A stretch of 33,876 bases of DNA from Comamonadaceae bacterium CD01 (GTDB lineage: Bacteria > Pseudomonadota > Gammaproteobacteria > Burkholderiales > Burkholderiaceae_C), in NCBI GenBank assembly GCA_002894305.1, contig PGEI01000028.1, positions 1-33,876 of the forward strand, read 5' to 3'. Position numbers and translations under genes: made by a program. Position 1 is the stretch's first letter. Each line of letters begins with the position of its first letter. Below are positions 24,794 to 32,747 of the stretch, piece by piece. Below the pieces are notes generated by a model that saw only the letters and a program-made list of their open reading frames with translations, did not search any database and had not been told where the DNA came from.

Positions 24794-26562
24794 GCGGCGG
24801 CCTCCATCTCGCGGTCGGCAGATTCCACCAGGTGAATGAAGGCGTCCTCCATGGTCGGGTCGGGGTGTTCGACATTGGCTGCGGCGCGCTTGAGCGCATC
24901 GGGCGTGTCCAACGCGATCAGGCGTGCGCGCGAGAGCATGGCGACGCGATCGCAGTATTCGGCCTCGTCCATGAAGTGGGTGGTGACCATGATGGTCACG
25001 CCCTTGCGCGCCAGGCCGTTGATGTGGGTCCAGAACTCGCGCCGGGTGATCGGGTCCACGCCCGAAGTAGGCTCATCGAGGAACAGCACGGGTGGCCGAT
25101 GCATGAGTGAGCAGGCCAGGGCCAGGCGTTGCTTGTGGCCTAGCGGCAGGGAATCGGGTGTGGCGGACAGCCAGTCCGACAGGTCGAAGGTCTCGACCAT
25201 TTCCGCTATGCGCTCGCGCCGGGTGTTGCCTTCCAGCCCGTAGACGCCGGCGGAGAATTCCAGGTTCTGCTGCACCGACAGCAGGCCGTAGAGCGAGAAC
25301 TTCTGCGCCATGTAGCCCAGCCGGCTCTTGGCTGCGCCGGTGGCGCGGCGCAGATCATGGCCCACCACATGCGCTTCACCAGCAGTGGGTTTCAACAGGC
25401 CGCACAGCATCTTGAAGGTGGTGGACTTGCCGGCACCATTGGGGCCGAGCAGACCGAAGATTTCGCCTTTGCGCACCTCGAAACTGACCTGGTCTGTGGC
25501 GGTGAATTCGCCGAAGCGTTTCGTGAGGTTGCGGCAGGACACGGCAATGTCGGAACCCAGTTCGACCGGTGACAGGCGCTCGGCCAGTGTCGAAGTCCCA
25601 CCAGGGCCGCCGCCAAGCAAATCGATGAAAGCGTCTTCAAAGCGTGCGGGCACCGGGGCTAGCGCTACGCGCGCACGATCAGCCAGCGACTGGATTTGGC
25701 TTGCCTGCGCACCGTCCCGCAGTACCACACGCACGCCGGCGCCCTGGATCACTCCGTCGCTCACGCTCTCCAGATCGAGTGCCTCGGTCAGAACTGCCCG
25801 GCGCTCGGCACCGACGTTTTCCAGGCGAAAGCTGCGGCCTTCGAGCTGTGCGGTGAGTTGCTGCGGCGGGCCATCGAACAAGAGTTGCCCCTGGTTCAGC
25901 AGCAACACGCTCTCGCAGCGCTCGGCCTCGTCGAGGTAGGCGGTGGACCAGACCACGGCCATGCCCTCATCGGTCAGCGCCTGCACCATGCGCCACAAAT
26001 CCTGGCGGCTGACCGGATCGACGCCGACGCCGGGCTCGTCCAGCAGCAGCACCTTGGGCCGCGCCATCAGCGCACAGGCCAGCCCCAGCTTTTGCTTCAT
26101 GCCGCCGGAGAGCTTGCCGGCCAAGCGTTTCGTAAAAGGCCCCAGCCGCGTGAAATCGAGTAACTCGGCAAACAGATCGGCATTGCGATCCGCGTCCATG
26201 CCGCGCAGCTGCGCGTACAGGCGCATGTTCTCCATCACCGACAGGTCTTCGTACAGGCCGAAGCGCTGCGGCATATAACCGCTGGCGACATGGATGGCGT
26301 CGTTGTCCTTGACCACGTCAAAGCCAGCCAGGGTGACGCGACCGGCGTTGGGCACCAGCAGGCCGGTCAGAATGCGCATCAGCGTCGTCTTGCCGGCGCC
26401 GTCCGGGCCGACCAGACCGGTCAACCGCCCGTAGTGGATGTGCGCGCTCAAGCTGCGCAGGGCCCGCACCTTGCCGAAATGCTTGTCCACGCCTTCGATG
26501 ACGACGGCGGCAGCGGCGACAGCGCTTGTCGGCGTGGCGGCCATGGCGGCGTTGGCCTGCAT
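24790..26562 (-). CDS. ABC transporter ATPase with two fused nucleotide-binding domains
   Basis: A 590-residue cytoplasmic ATPase resembling the N-terminal part of RbbA/YhiH and YbhF. The first domain has Walker A GPDGAGKTT (52-60), signature LSGGMKQ (151-157) and Walker B LLLDEP (172-177). The second has GPNGAGKSTT (373-382), a degenerate signature LPLGHKQ (472-478) and LFLDEPTSG (493-501). It should power the two permeases encoded next, with which it overlaps by ATGA. GGGGAG lies before the ATG, 1 bp after the HlyD gene. The degenerate second signature means only one ATP site may be fully catalytic. Confidence 0.94.
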   Translation of the reverse strand: MQANAAMAATPTSAVAAAAVVIEGVDKHFGKVRALRSLSAHIHYGRLTGLVGPDGAGKTTLMRILTGLLVPNAGRVTLAGFDVVKDNDAIHVASGYMPQRFGLYEDLSVMENMRLYAQLRGMDADRNADLFAELLDFTRLGPFTKRLAGKLSGGMKQKLGLACALMARPKVLLLDEPGVGVDPVSRQDLWRMVQALTDEGMAVVWSTAYLDEAERCESVLLLNQGQLLFDGPPQQLTAQLEGRSFRLENVGAERRAVLTEALDLESVSDGVIQGAGVRVVLRDGAQASQIQSLADRARVALAPVPARFEDAFIDLLGGGPGGTSTLAERLSPVELGSDIAVSCRNLTKRFGEFTATDQVSFEVRKGEIFGLLGPNGAGKSTTFKMLCGLLKPTAGEAHVVGHDLRRATGAAKSRLGYMAQKFSLYGLLSVQQNLEFSAGVYGLEGNTRRERIAEMVETFDLSDWLSATPDSLPLGHKQRLALACSLMHRPPVLFLDEPTSGVDPITRREFWTHINGLARKGVTIMVTTHFMDEAEYCDRVAMLSRARLIALDTPDALKRAAANVEHPDPTMEDAFIHLVESADREMEAAA

Positions 26563-26563
26563 C

Positions 26564-27604
26564 TCAACGCTCCCCTACGCGCGTGCTGGAGGCCGGCTTG
26601 GCATCGACCGCGATCGTCACCGGCATGCCCTGACGCAAGGCGGCGTCGCTGTCGGCCTCGTCAATGACGATGCGCAGGCGGTACACCAGATCCGTGCGCA
26701 AGTCCGTCGTCTCCACCGTCTTTGGCGTGAACTCGGCGCGCGGCGAGATGAAGCCGACTTGGCCGCGATAGACCTTTTCCCCGGAATCGCTCTTGACGTG
26801 TACCACGGTGCCCGGTGCGATGCGGCCCAGATCCCGCTCGCCCACGTAGGCGCGCACGTACACGGGCTTGTCCAGGCTCAGGCTGTAGACCGTGCTCTGG
26901 CTGGCCACCATGCTGCCGGGCTCGCGCACCCGCGCGATGATGGTGCCGTTGCTGGGTGCCGTCAGTTCGGTGTCCGCCAGGGAAGTGGTGGCCTGCGCCG
27001 CGGCTGCCTGCGCGGCTGCAAGGCGAGCCTGCGCTGCCTCAATGTCTTCCTTGCGAAAGCCCTCGGATGCTTGCGACAGGGCGGCCTTGGCGGATTCGAC
27101 ACCCGCGGCCGCCTGATCCCTGGCGGCGCGTGCGGCATCGACCGTGCGCTGGCTGCTGGCACCCGACGCCAACAGGCTGCTCTGGCGCTGGAAGTTGCGC
27201 TCGGCGTCAAGCGCCTGCGCCTGCGCTTGTCTGAGCGCCTCGCGTGCCTGGGTGATTTCCTGCGGCCGCAGGCCGCGGCGCAGCTTGCCCAGCTCCGCCT
27301 GCGCCACCTGTACCTGGGCTTGTGCGGCTGCCAGGGCGTCCCGATACGGCTGCGCATCGAGCGTGGCAAGGCGCGCGCCGGCGGTGACGGCATCACCCTC
27401 ATCGAAAGCCATTTGCGTGACGCGCCCGGGCTGGCGGAAAGCCAGTTGAACCTCGCGGATGTCGACGTTGCCGTAGAGGCGCAATGCATCCTGGTTGTCA
27501 TGGCCGCGCGTGAACCAGAACGCCAGTGCACCGCCAAGGGCGAGCAGGGCAACAATGATCACGGCCCAACGGGCTTTTCTTGTAGGGAGGTTCGGAGTTG
27601 TCAT
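26564..27604 (-). CDS. HlyD-family periplasmic adaptor (YbhG-like)
   Basis: A 346-residue membrane-fusion protein: one N-terminal helix (about 13-31), a lipoyl half with LYGNVDIREVQLAF and GRVTQMAFDEGDAV, a long Ala/Gln/Arg coiled-coil hairpin (about 85-205), a second lipoyl half with LTAPSNGTIIARVREPGSMV, and a beta-barrel domain ending with MPVTIAVDAKP. It should bridge the ABC-2 permeases and the NodT channel, completing a tripartite exporter encoded entirely in this cluster. Confidence 0.93.
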   Translation of the reverse strand: MTTPNLPTRKARWAVIIVALLALGGALAFWFTRGHDNQDALRLYGNVDIREVQLAFRQPGRVTQMAFDEGDAVTAGARLATLDAQPYRDALAAAQAQVQVAQAELGKLRRGLRPQEITQAREALRQAQAQALDAERNFQRQSSLLASGASSQRTVDAARAARDQAAAGVESAKAALSQASEGFRKEDIEAAQARLAAAQAAAAQATTSLADTELTAPSNGTIIARVREPGSMVASQSTVYSLSLDKPVYVRAYVGERDLGRIAPGTVVHVKSDSGEKVYRGQVGFISPRAEFTPKTVETTDLRTDLVYRLRIVIDEADSDAALRQGMPVTIAVDAKPASSTRVGER

Positions 27605-27631
27605 TGATGGGTTTCCGCTAGAAAGAGATGC

Positions 27632-28123
27632 TCACTGCTCGCGCGTGGTCGGTGCATGCGCTGTTGATCGACGCCAAGCCATGGTCGCGATGCCAACCCA
27701 CACCAACGTACGCAGCGTCATGGCAATGAGCGTGCGCCGCTCCCAAGCGCCGTCCAGCGCCATATGCACTCCGAAGGCCAGGAATACGAGCGCCGTTGCC
27801 ACCGCGATAGCCATCGCCATCCATGCGGCCCAGCGCCGGCGCATCCACAACCCGGCGCCAGCGATGACGTAGGCAAACCCGGCCAGGAAGTTGAACCAGA
27901 GCACGAACGGCACGTAGCTTCCGGCTGCGGCACGCGCCGCGCCGTCAAAAAACAGAACGGCGCCGCCTTCCCTGATGGTCAGCAGACCAAATGCGATGGC
28001 AATCAGGGCGATCACACGCATCCAGATTCCGCGCCCGCTGTGTGCAGTCATGTTCATGGCTCCCGGTTCTTTGGAGGGTTTGCTGGATCGTCGTGCCGCT
28101 TGTGGACTGGACGGGTGCTTCAT
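27632..28123 (-). CDS. four-TM membrane protein, unknown function
   Basis: A 163-residue inner-membrane protein with four helices: IALIAIAFGLLTI, FVLWFNFLAGFAYVIAGAGL, MAIAVATALVFLAFGVH and LVWVGIATMAW. A conserved-looking REGG lies between the first two. I do not recognise a characterised family. It sits between the TetR-type regulator and the exporter genes, 27 bp ahead of the adaptor. The ATG at 28123 overlaps the regulator stop (ATGA); an alternative is the ATG at 28057, which would remove a basic Ser/Pro-rich leader of 22 residues. Confidence 0.75.
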   Translation of the reverse strand: MKHPSSPQAARRSSKPSKEPGAMNMTAHSGRGIWMRVIALIAIAFGLLTIREGGAVLFFDGAARAAAGSYVPFVLWFNFLAGFAYVIAGAGLWMRRRWAAWMAMAIAVATALVFLAFGVHMALDGAWERRTLIAMTLRTLVWVGIATMAWRRSTAHAPTTREQ

Positions 28124-28728
28124 GCGCCGCTTTCGATGCCACGGCGATAGATGGCGAACACGGCGGGCGCATCGCGACGAATCCGGCTGACCTTGCCGGC
28201 CAGCAGGGACTGCATGACCAGTCCCTGGATCGTGCCGATGAACAGCACGGCGGCGGCGTCCACGTCCAGCTCCGCGCTCAGCTCGCCCTGCGCCTTGCCC
28301 GCTTCCATCAGGCGGCGCAGGCGCTGCTCGTACTGGCGGATCAGGGTTTGCACCATGCGCTTGGCGAGCGTTTCGCCAGAGCGCTGCAACTCTCCGAACA
28401 ACATGCGTGGCACGCCCGGGTGCTTGGACACGAAGTCGATGTGCGTCATGAACATCGCTTCGAGCGCGGCGGCGGGAGATGCGGCGCCCTCGGCCGCCTT
28501 GTCCACGCTGACCAGAAGGCGTTCGCCGACCCACGACATCGTGGCTTCCACGATGGCTTCCTTGGTGGGGAAGTGGCGAAACAGCGCGCCCTGTGTCAGG
28601 CCCATTCGGTCGGCAATCGCCGTGGTCGTGATCTCGGCCGGGTTCTGCTCGGCTGCCAGATCAACCACGGCTTGCACTGTGGCCGCACGCCGATCTTCGG
28701 CGGACAGGTATTGGGGGCGTTGACTCAC
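28120..28728 (-). CDS. TetR/AcrR-family transcriptional regulator
   Basis: A 202-residue repressor-type protein. The N-terminal helix-turn-helix is ITTTAIADRMGLTQGALFRHFPTKEAIVEA-like, spanning about 33-62, with the family-typical GALFRHFPTKE. The C-terminal ligand domain (about 75-200) is helical. It starts with GTG, with GGAG eight bases upstream. It heads the long minus-strand cluster, and a palindrome in its own promoter recurs in the divergent phaC promoter, so I infer autoregulation plus control of the PHB operon. The ligand is unknown. Confidence 0.92.
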   Translation of the reverse strand: MSQRPQYLSAEDRRAATVQAVVDLAAEQNPAEITTTAIADRMGLTQGALFRHFPTKEAIVEATMSWVGERLLVSVDKAAEGAASPAAALEAMFMTHIDFVSKHPGVPRMLFGELQRSGETLAKRMVQTLIRQYEQRLRRLMEAGKAQGELSAELDVDAAAVLFIGTIQGLVMQSLLAGKVSRIRRDAPAVFAIYRRGIESGA

Positions 28729-28748
28729 GATTCGGACTCCATGTAGTT

Positions 28749-28762
28749 AGTGATCTATTACT
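28749..28762. promoter_or_regulatory. candidate TetR-family operator, tetR side
   Basis: AGTGA-TCTA-TTACT, a palindrome of AGTAA-N4-TTACT with one mismatch. It lies 20 bp upstream of the regulator start codon and touches the downstream side of the candidate -10 box. In a 22-bp comparison with the site at 29016-29029 (flanks included), 17 positions are identical. Confidence 0.6.
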
Positions 28763-28792
28763 ATCGTAACACGCAAAATGACCATGATGCAA
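28763..28792 (-). promoter_or_regulatory. candidate sigma-70 promoter for the regulator/exporter cluster
   Basis: On the minus strand a -35 TTGCAT (28787-28792) and a -10 TACGAT (28763-28768) are separated by 18 bp. The operator-like palindrome follows directly, as expected for a self-repressed promoter. Confidence 0.5.
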
Positions 28793-28857
28793 GATCGGAA
28801 ACTTGTCGGGTGAGGCAGGACTGTGGGCCCTTTCCTGGGGAGAGCGGATCGGTCAAC

Positions 28858-28871
28858 TTGATGCAACTCAA
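28858..28871. promoter_or_regulatory. candidate FNR/Anr box
   Basis: TTGATGCAACTCAA differs from the FNR consensus TTGAT-N4-ATCAA at one position. It lies between tetR and phaC, about 180 bp before phaC and 130 bp before tetR. That is farther than the usual -41.5 from the candidate promoters, so an additional promoter or long-range action would be needed. An FNR-type regulator with matching recognition residues is encoded at 2597-3361. Confidence 0.4.
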
Positions 28872-28987
28872 GAAGCTGTATCGCCTTCCAGGCAGATCGA
28901 AAGGTGCTTGATCGTCGGACTGCAGCATCAGCAGCGGTAGTGATTGCGCTTTGGGTGGCTGAAAAATTTGGTGCCCCTGCGGAAGGC

Positions 28988-29015
28988 TTGCAACTTTTCC
29001 TATAAGCTATAAGAT
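28988..29015 (+). promoter_or_regulatory. candidate sigma-70 promoter for phaC
   Basis: TTGCAA (28988-28993) and TAAGAT (29010-29015) are spaced 16 bp apart. The second TetR-type palindrome begins at the next base, mirroring the arrangement at the tetR promoter. A duplicated TATAAG (29001, 29008) lies in the spacer region. Confidence 0.45.
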
Positions 29016-29029
29016 AGTAATATGTTACT
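29016..29029. promoter_or_regulatory. candidate TetR-family operator, phaC side
   Basis: AGTAA-TATG-TTACT, a perfect 5+5 palindrome, lies just downstream of the candidate -10 box and 20 bp upstream of the phaC ATG. It matches the site at 28749-28762 in spacing, arm sequence and position relative to its gene. Confidence 0.62.
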
Positions 29030-29049
29030 TGCTAAATTAAGGGTTGGAG

Positions 29050-30807
29050 ATGAGCAACGTCGCAACACACGGCAAGGCCGATCTGGCGCAGCCCGAAGCC
29101 TGTCGCCCTGACACCCTGGATACGCTTGCGAACGCTTGGCGGGCGCGCAGCACGGGTGGGCTGTCACCGGCGGCCGGCCTGCTGGCCTGGTACGACTGGG
29201 CCTTGCACCTGAGCCTTTCCCCAGGCAAGCAACGCAGCTTGATCGAAAAGGGTTTGCACAAGCAGCAGCGCCTTGCACGATATGCCTTGCGCGTTGCCAG
29301 TGCGCACGACTGCCCGACCTGCATCGAACCGCTGGAGCAGGATCGGCGCTTTGCCGCCCCGGCTTGGCAGCAGTGGCCCTTCAACGTGATTCACCAAGGC
29401 TTTTTGCTGCAACAGCAGTGGTGGCACAACGCCACCACAGGCGTGCGTGGCGTGTCGCGCCATCACGAGAACATGGTCACTTTCGCCGGGCGGCAGTGGC
29501 TGGACATGTGGTCGCCTTCGAATTTCATCTGGACCAACCCCGAGGTGCTGGATGCGATCCGGGCCAGCGGCGGCGCCAATCTGTGGCGCGGCACCATGAA
29601 CTTTCTGGAAGATGCAAGGCGCGTCGCGCTCGACGATGCGCCTGCAGGGGTCGAAGGGTTCGAGGTCGGCAAGGACGTGGCGGTCACCCCAGGCAAGGTG
29701 GTGTTTCGAAACCACCTGATCGAGTTGATCCAGTACTCACCCACGACGCCGGATGTGCATGCGGAGCCGGTACTGATCGTGCCGTCCTGGATCATGAAGT
29801 ACTACATCCTCGACCTGTCGCCGCACAACTCGATGGTGAAGTACCTGGTCGATCAGGGGCACACGGTGTTCATCCTTTCATGGAAGAACCCGACGGCGGC
29901 CGATCGTGACCTCGGCCTGGAGGACTACCGCTGGCTGGGGGTCATGGACGCATTGGATGCGGTCACGGCCATCGTGCCCGAACGCAAGGTGCAGGCGGTC
30001 GGCTATTGCCTGGGCGGCACCTTGCTCGCGATCGCCGCCGCCGCGATGGCGCGCGATGGCGACGAGCGTCTGCAAAGCCTGACGCTGCTGGCATCGGAGA
30101 CTGATTTCCGCGAGTCGGGCGAGATCGCGCTTTTCATCGACGACAGTCAATTGGCATGGCTGGAAGCCGGCATGTGGGACAAGGGCTATCTCGACGGCAA
30201 GCAGATGGCTGGCGCGTTCCAGATGCTCAACTCACGCGACCTGATCTGGTCGCGACGGGTGCGCGAATACCTGTTGGGTGAGCGTCAGACCTTCAATGAC
30301 CTGATGGCCTGGAATGCCGACGTGACCCGCATGCCGTACCGCATGCACAGCGAGTACCTGCGGCGCCTGTATCTGGACAACGACCTGGCCGAGGGGCGCT
30401 ACCGCGTCGGCGGGAGACCCGTGGCGCTGGCCGACATCGAGGTGCCCATGTTCATCGTCGGCACGGTGCGCGATCACGTCGCCCCCTGGCCGTCCGTGTA
30501 CAAGATGCACCTGCTCAGCGATGCGGAACTGACCTTTGTTCTCACCAGCGGCGGGCACAACGCCGGCGTCGTCAGCGAGCCGGGACACCCCCGGCGCAGC
30601 TTCCAGATGGCGACCCGTGCGGCCGGCGATCGCTATATCGATCCGCAACTGTGGCGTGCCGAGACCCCGCTGAACGAAGGCTCCTGGTGGCCGGCATGGC
30701 AGCAATGGCTGGCACAGCGCTCTGCCGGGCGCGTCGCGCCGCCTGCCATGGGCGGGACGCAAGCACCGCTTGGCGATGCGCCGGGAACCTATGTGGCCAT
30801 GCGATGA
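29050..30807 (+). CDS. phaC: class I polyhydroxyalkanoate synthase
   Basis: A 585-residue alpha/beta-hydrolase-fold polymerase that links (R)-3-hydroxyacyl-CoA units into PHA on granules. A PHB-polymerase N-terminal region (about 20-80) precedes the PhaC core. The lipase-like box is GYCLGG with nucleophile Cys320; Asp475 (GTVRDHVAPW) and His503 (SGGHNAGVV) complete the triad. Length and single-subunit form fit class I. An in-frame TTG six bases earlier (29044) is less likely because AAGGG spaces properly to ATG 29050. It is the first gene of the plus-strand operon; a phasin follows after 107 bp. Confidence 0.94.
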   Translation: MSNVATHGKADLAQPEACRPDTLDTLANAWRARSTGGLSPAAGLLAWYDWALHLSLSPGKQRSLIEKGLHKQQRLARYALRVASAHDCPTCIEPLEQDRRFAAPAWQQWPFNVIHQGFLLQQQWWHNATTGVRGVSRHHENMVTFAGRQWLDMWSPSNFIWTNPEVLDAIRASGGANLWRGTMNFLEDARRVALDDAPAGVEGFEVGKDVAVTPGKVVFRNHLIELIQYSPTTPDVHAEPVLIVPSWIMKYYILDLSPHNSMVKYLVDQGHTVFILSWKNPTAADRDLGLEDYRWLGVMDALDAVTAIVPERKVQAVGYCLGGTLLAIAAAAMARDGDERLQSLTLLASETDFRESGEIALFIDDSQLAWLEAGMWDKGYLDGKQMAGAFQMLNSRDLIWSRRVREYLLGERQTFNDLMAWNADVTRMPYRMHSEYLRRLYLDNDLAEGRYRVGGRPVALADIEVPMFIVGTVRDHVAPWPSVYKMHLLSDAELTFVLTSGGHNAGVVSEPGHPRRSFQMATRAAGDRYIDPQLWRAETPLNEGSWWPAWQQWLAQRSAGRVAPPAMGGTQAPLGDAPGTYVAMR

Positions 30808-30914
30808 CAGGACAAAACACCGCCACGAATACACCCTCAACTTTCGTCGGGCCGTTGCGCAGGCATGGCCTACACCCGCCCCGGAGGGGCACATCATGAC
30901 CGTGGAGCATTGAC

Positions 30915-31358
30915 ATGAACAACGAACTGCCCATCCAACTCTACAAAGCCAATGCCGAGTTGCAGCTTCAGATCACCCGCTTGCTTCAAGAAAGCGGTCA
31001 CCACTGGCTCGAAGCCATGCAGCAGCTCAGTGCCGGTGGCGTGCTGGAGACCACCTCGCGCATCCAGAACCTCCAACAGGCAGCGGACTGGCAGGCGCTT
31101 GCCACCTTGCCGTCCGAGGTGTTCTGGCGCCTGTGCCAAGGCCGTATGGGCGACACACAGGCGGTCGGCCAGGCTGCTGCCAAGAGCCAGGCGGCATTCG
31201 CCGATGGCCTGCGTGAAGCGCTGACTACCTGGCAGGCATCCGTCTCCGAGGTATTCGGCGCCAGCGGCGGCACAGCCACTTTCGCGCAGTTTTGTCAGCA
31301 ATGGACACAGCCCTGGACTGCGCCAGGCGCCGCGCCTCAGGGCAAGGCCAAAAAGTGA
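30915..31358 (+). CDS. phasin-like PHA granule protein
   Basis: A 147-residue, mostly helical, Gln/Ala-rich cytoplasmic protein with amphipathic segments (YKANAELQLQITRLLQESG, AVGQAAAKSQAAFADGLRE). This matches the phasin family, which coats PHA granules and tunes their size. The Lys-rich end (GKAKK) is common in phasins. It lies between phaC and phaB, with GGAG before the ATG. The intergenic stretch before it holds a small GCCCC/GGGGC hairpin (30878-30890) that might reduce read-through from phaC. Confidence 0.85.
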   Translation: MNNELPIQLYKANAELQLQITRLLQESGHHWLEAMQQLSAGGVLETTSRIQNLQQAADWQALATLPSEVFWRLCQGRMGDTQAVGQAAAKSQAAFADGLREALTTWQASVSEVFGASGGTATFAQFCQQWTQPWTAPGAAPQGKAKK

Positions 31359-31368
31359 GGAGGCGCAT

Positions 31369-32115
31369 ATGAGCAGTTCGGGACGAACCGCCCTGGTCAC
31401 TGGCGGCAATCGCGGCCTTGGCGCGGCCATTGCCCGCGCGCTGGACGACGCGGGCCACCGCGTCATCATCACGCACACGCCCGGCAACGAGAAGGTCGCC
31501 GCCTGGCTTGACGCGCAGGACACCAAAGGCTACCGGTTCACGGCCTACGGCGTCGATGTCGGCGACTGGGAATCGACCCAGGCCTTGGCGCGTCAGATTC
31601 AGGCGGACGGCCACCACGTTGACATCCTGGTGAACAACGCCGGCATCACCCGCGACGCGACCCTGCGCAAGATGGACAAGGCCGGCTGGGACGCCGTGCT
31701 GCGCACCAACCTGGACTCCATGTTCAATGTCACCAAGCCATTCATCGATCCGATGGTGGAGCGTGGCTGGGGGCGCATCGTCAACGTCTCGTCCATCAAC
31801 GGCAGCAAGGGTCAGTTCGGCCAGACCAATTACTCGGCGGCCAAGGCTGGCGTGCATGGCTTCACCAAGGCGCTGGCGCAGGAGGTGGCACGCAAGGGCG
31901 TGACGGTCAACACCGTCTCGCCGGGCTATCTGGCCACCGAAATGGTGATGGCGGTGCGCGAGGACGTGCGCCAGAAGGTCATCGAAGCGATTCCGGTGGG
32001 TCGCCTCGGCCAGCCGGATGAGATCGCGGCGCTGGTGGCCTTCATCGCCAGTGACGCTGCTGCTTTCATGACGGGCAGCAACGTGGCGATGAACGGTGGC
32101 CAGCACATGTCATGA
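31369..32115 (+). CDS. phaB: acetoacetyl-CoA reductase
   Basis: A 248-residue short-chain dehydrogenase expected to reduce acetoacetyl-CoA to (R)-3-hydroxybutyryl-CoA with NADPH, giving the monomer for PhaC. It has the cofactor motif TGGNRGLG (11-18), NNAG (89-92) and the catalytic Ser142-Tyr155-Lys159 in SSINGSKGQFGQTNYSAAK, which is the PhaB signature. It starts 10 bp after the phasin stop with GGAGG upstream. No beta-ketothiolase (PhaA) gene is in the window, so acetoacetyl-CoA must come from elsewhere. Confidence 0.94.
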   Translation: MSSSGRTALVTGGNRGLGAAIARALDDAGHRVIITHTPGNEKVAAWLDAQDTKGYRFTAYGVDVGDWESTQALARQIQADGHHVDILVNNAGITRDATLRKMDKAGWDAVLRTNLDSMFNVTKPFIDPMVERGWGRIVNVSSINGSKGQFGQTNYSAAKAGVHGFTKALAQEVARKGVTVNTVSPGYLATEMVMAVREDVRQKVIEAIPVGRLGQPDEIAALVAFIASDAAAFMTGSNVAMNGGQHMS

Positions 32116-32124
32116 GTCGGGAGA

Positions 32125-32143
32125 GCCCGCAGCCCTTGCGGGC
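32125..32143 (+). terminator. hairpin between phaB and the stress-protein gene
   Basis: GCCCGCA and TGCGGGC form a perfect 7-bp stem with a 5-nt loop, followed by GGTTT. The U-tract is weak, so partial termination or a processing/stability element within the operon is as likely as a full terminator. Confidence 0.4.
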
Positions 32144-32183
32144 GGTTTCCCGCGCGGCAGTCAGCGCCTCCCGGAGGAGTTCC

Positions 32184-32747
32184 ATGTATTCCCGATTTCT
32201 GGTGCCGCTGGACGGCAGTCCCACATCCTTCCTGGCGCTCGATCATGCGGCAGAACTGGCACGCCTGAGCGGCGCCACCGTGATCTTGCTGCATATCGTC
32301 GAACCAACCCGCCACAGCACGGGTTTCGAACGTCCCGAGGTCTACATCAAGGATGTCCGCCCACGCTTCCTCAAAGCCGGCCAGACGTTGCTGGATGAGG
32401 CTGCGAGTCGGCTCCGCCGGGAAGGAATTGCCACAGAGACGGTGCTGCTTGAAAGCGGCACCGAACGCGTGTCGGAACAGATCGCGCATCAGACCGAGAT
32501 CAACGATTGCGACCTGGTCATCCTGGGCACCCACGGACGTCGCGGCATGAACCGGCTGCTGCTGGGCAGCGATGCGGAGCAAGTAGCGCGCATCGCGCCA
32601 GTTCCGGTAATGCTGGTGCGCCAGTCGAGCCGAGATGGTGGCCCGCCATCTTCAGCCGCACGGGCGCCAGTGAAGGCCAGCGACAACATCGGTACGTCAG
32701 GCTGGCGTTCAACTGGCGCAAGCAAGGCAAAGAAATCACATGAATGA
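32184..32747 (+). CDS. universal stress protein (UspA family)
   Basis: A 187-residue cytoplasmic protein. The Usp fold occupies about 1-147: MYSRFLVPLDGSPTS at the start and the ATP-binding motif G115-x2-G118-x9-G128-S129 (GTHGRRGMNRLLLGS), ending VPVMLVRQ. A Ser/Ala/Lys-rich tail of about 40 residues follows and looks disordered. Usps are induced by hypoxia and starvation; neighbours support a low-oxygen role. ATG 32184 has GGAGGAG upstream; the frame opens earlier without Usp features. It overlaps the next gene by 8 bp. Confidence 0.91.
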   Translation: MYSRFLVPLDGSPTSFLALDHAAELARLSGATVILLHIVEPTRHSTGFERPEVYIKDVRPRFLKAGQTLLDEAASRLRREGIATETVLLESGTERVSEQIAHQTEINDCDLVILGTHGRRGMNRLLLGSDAEQVARIAPVPVMLVRQSSRDGGPPSSAARAPVKASDNIGTSGWRSTGASKAKKSHE

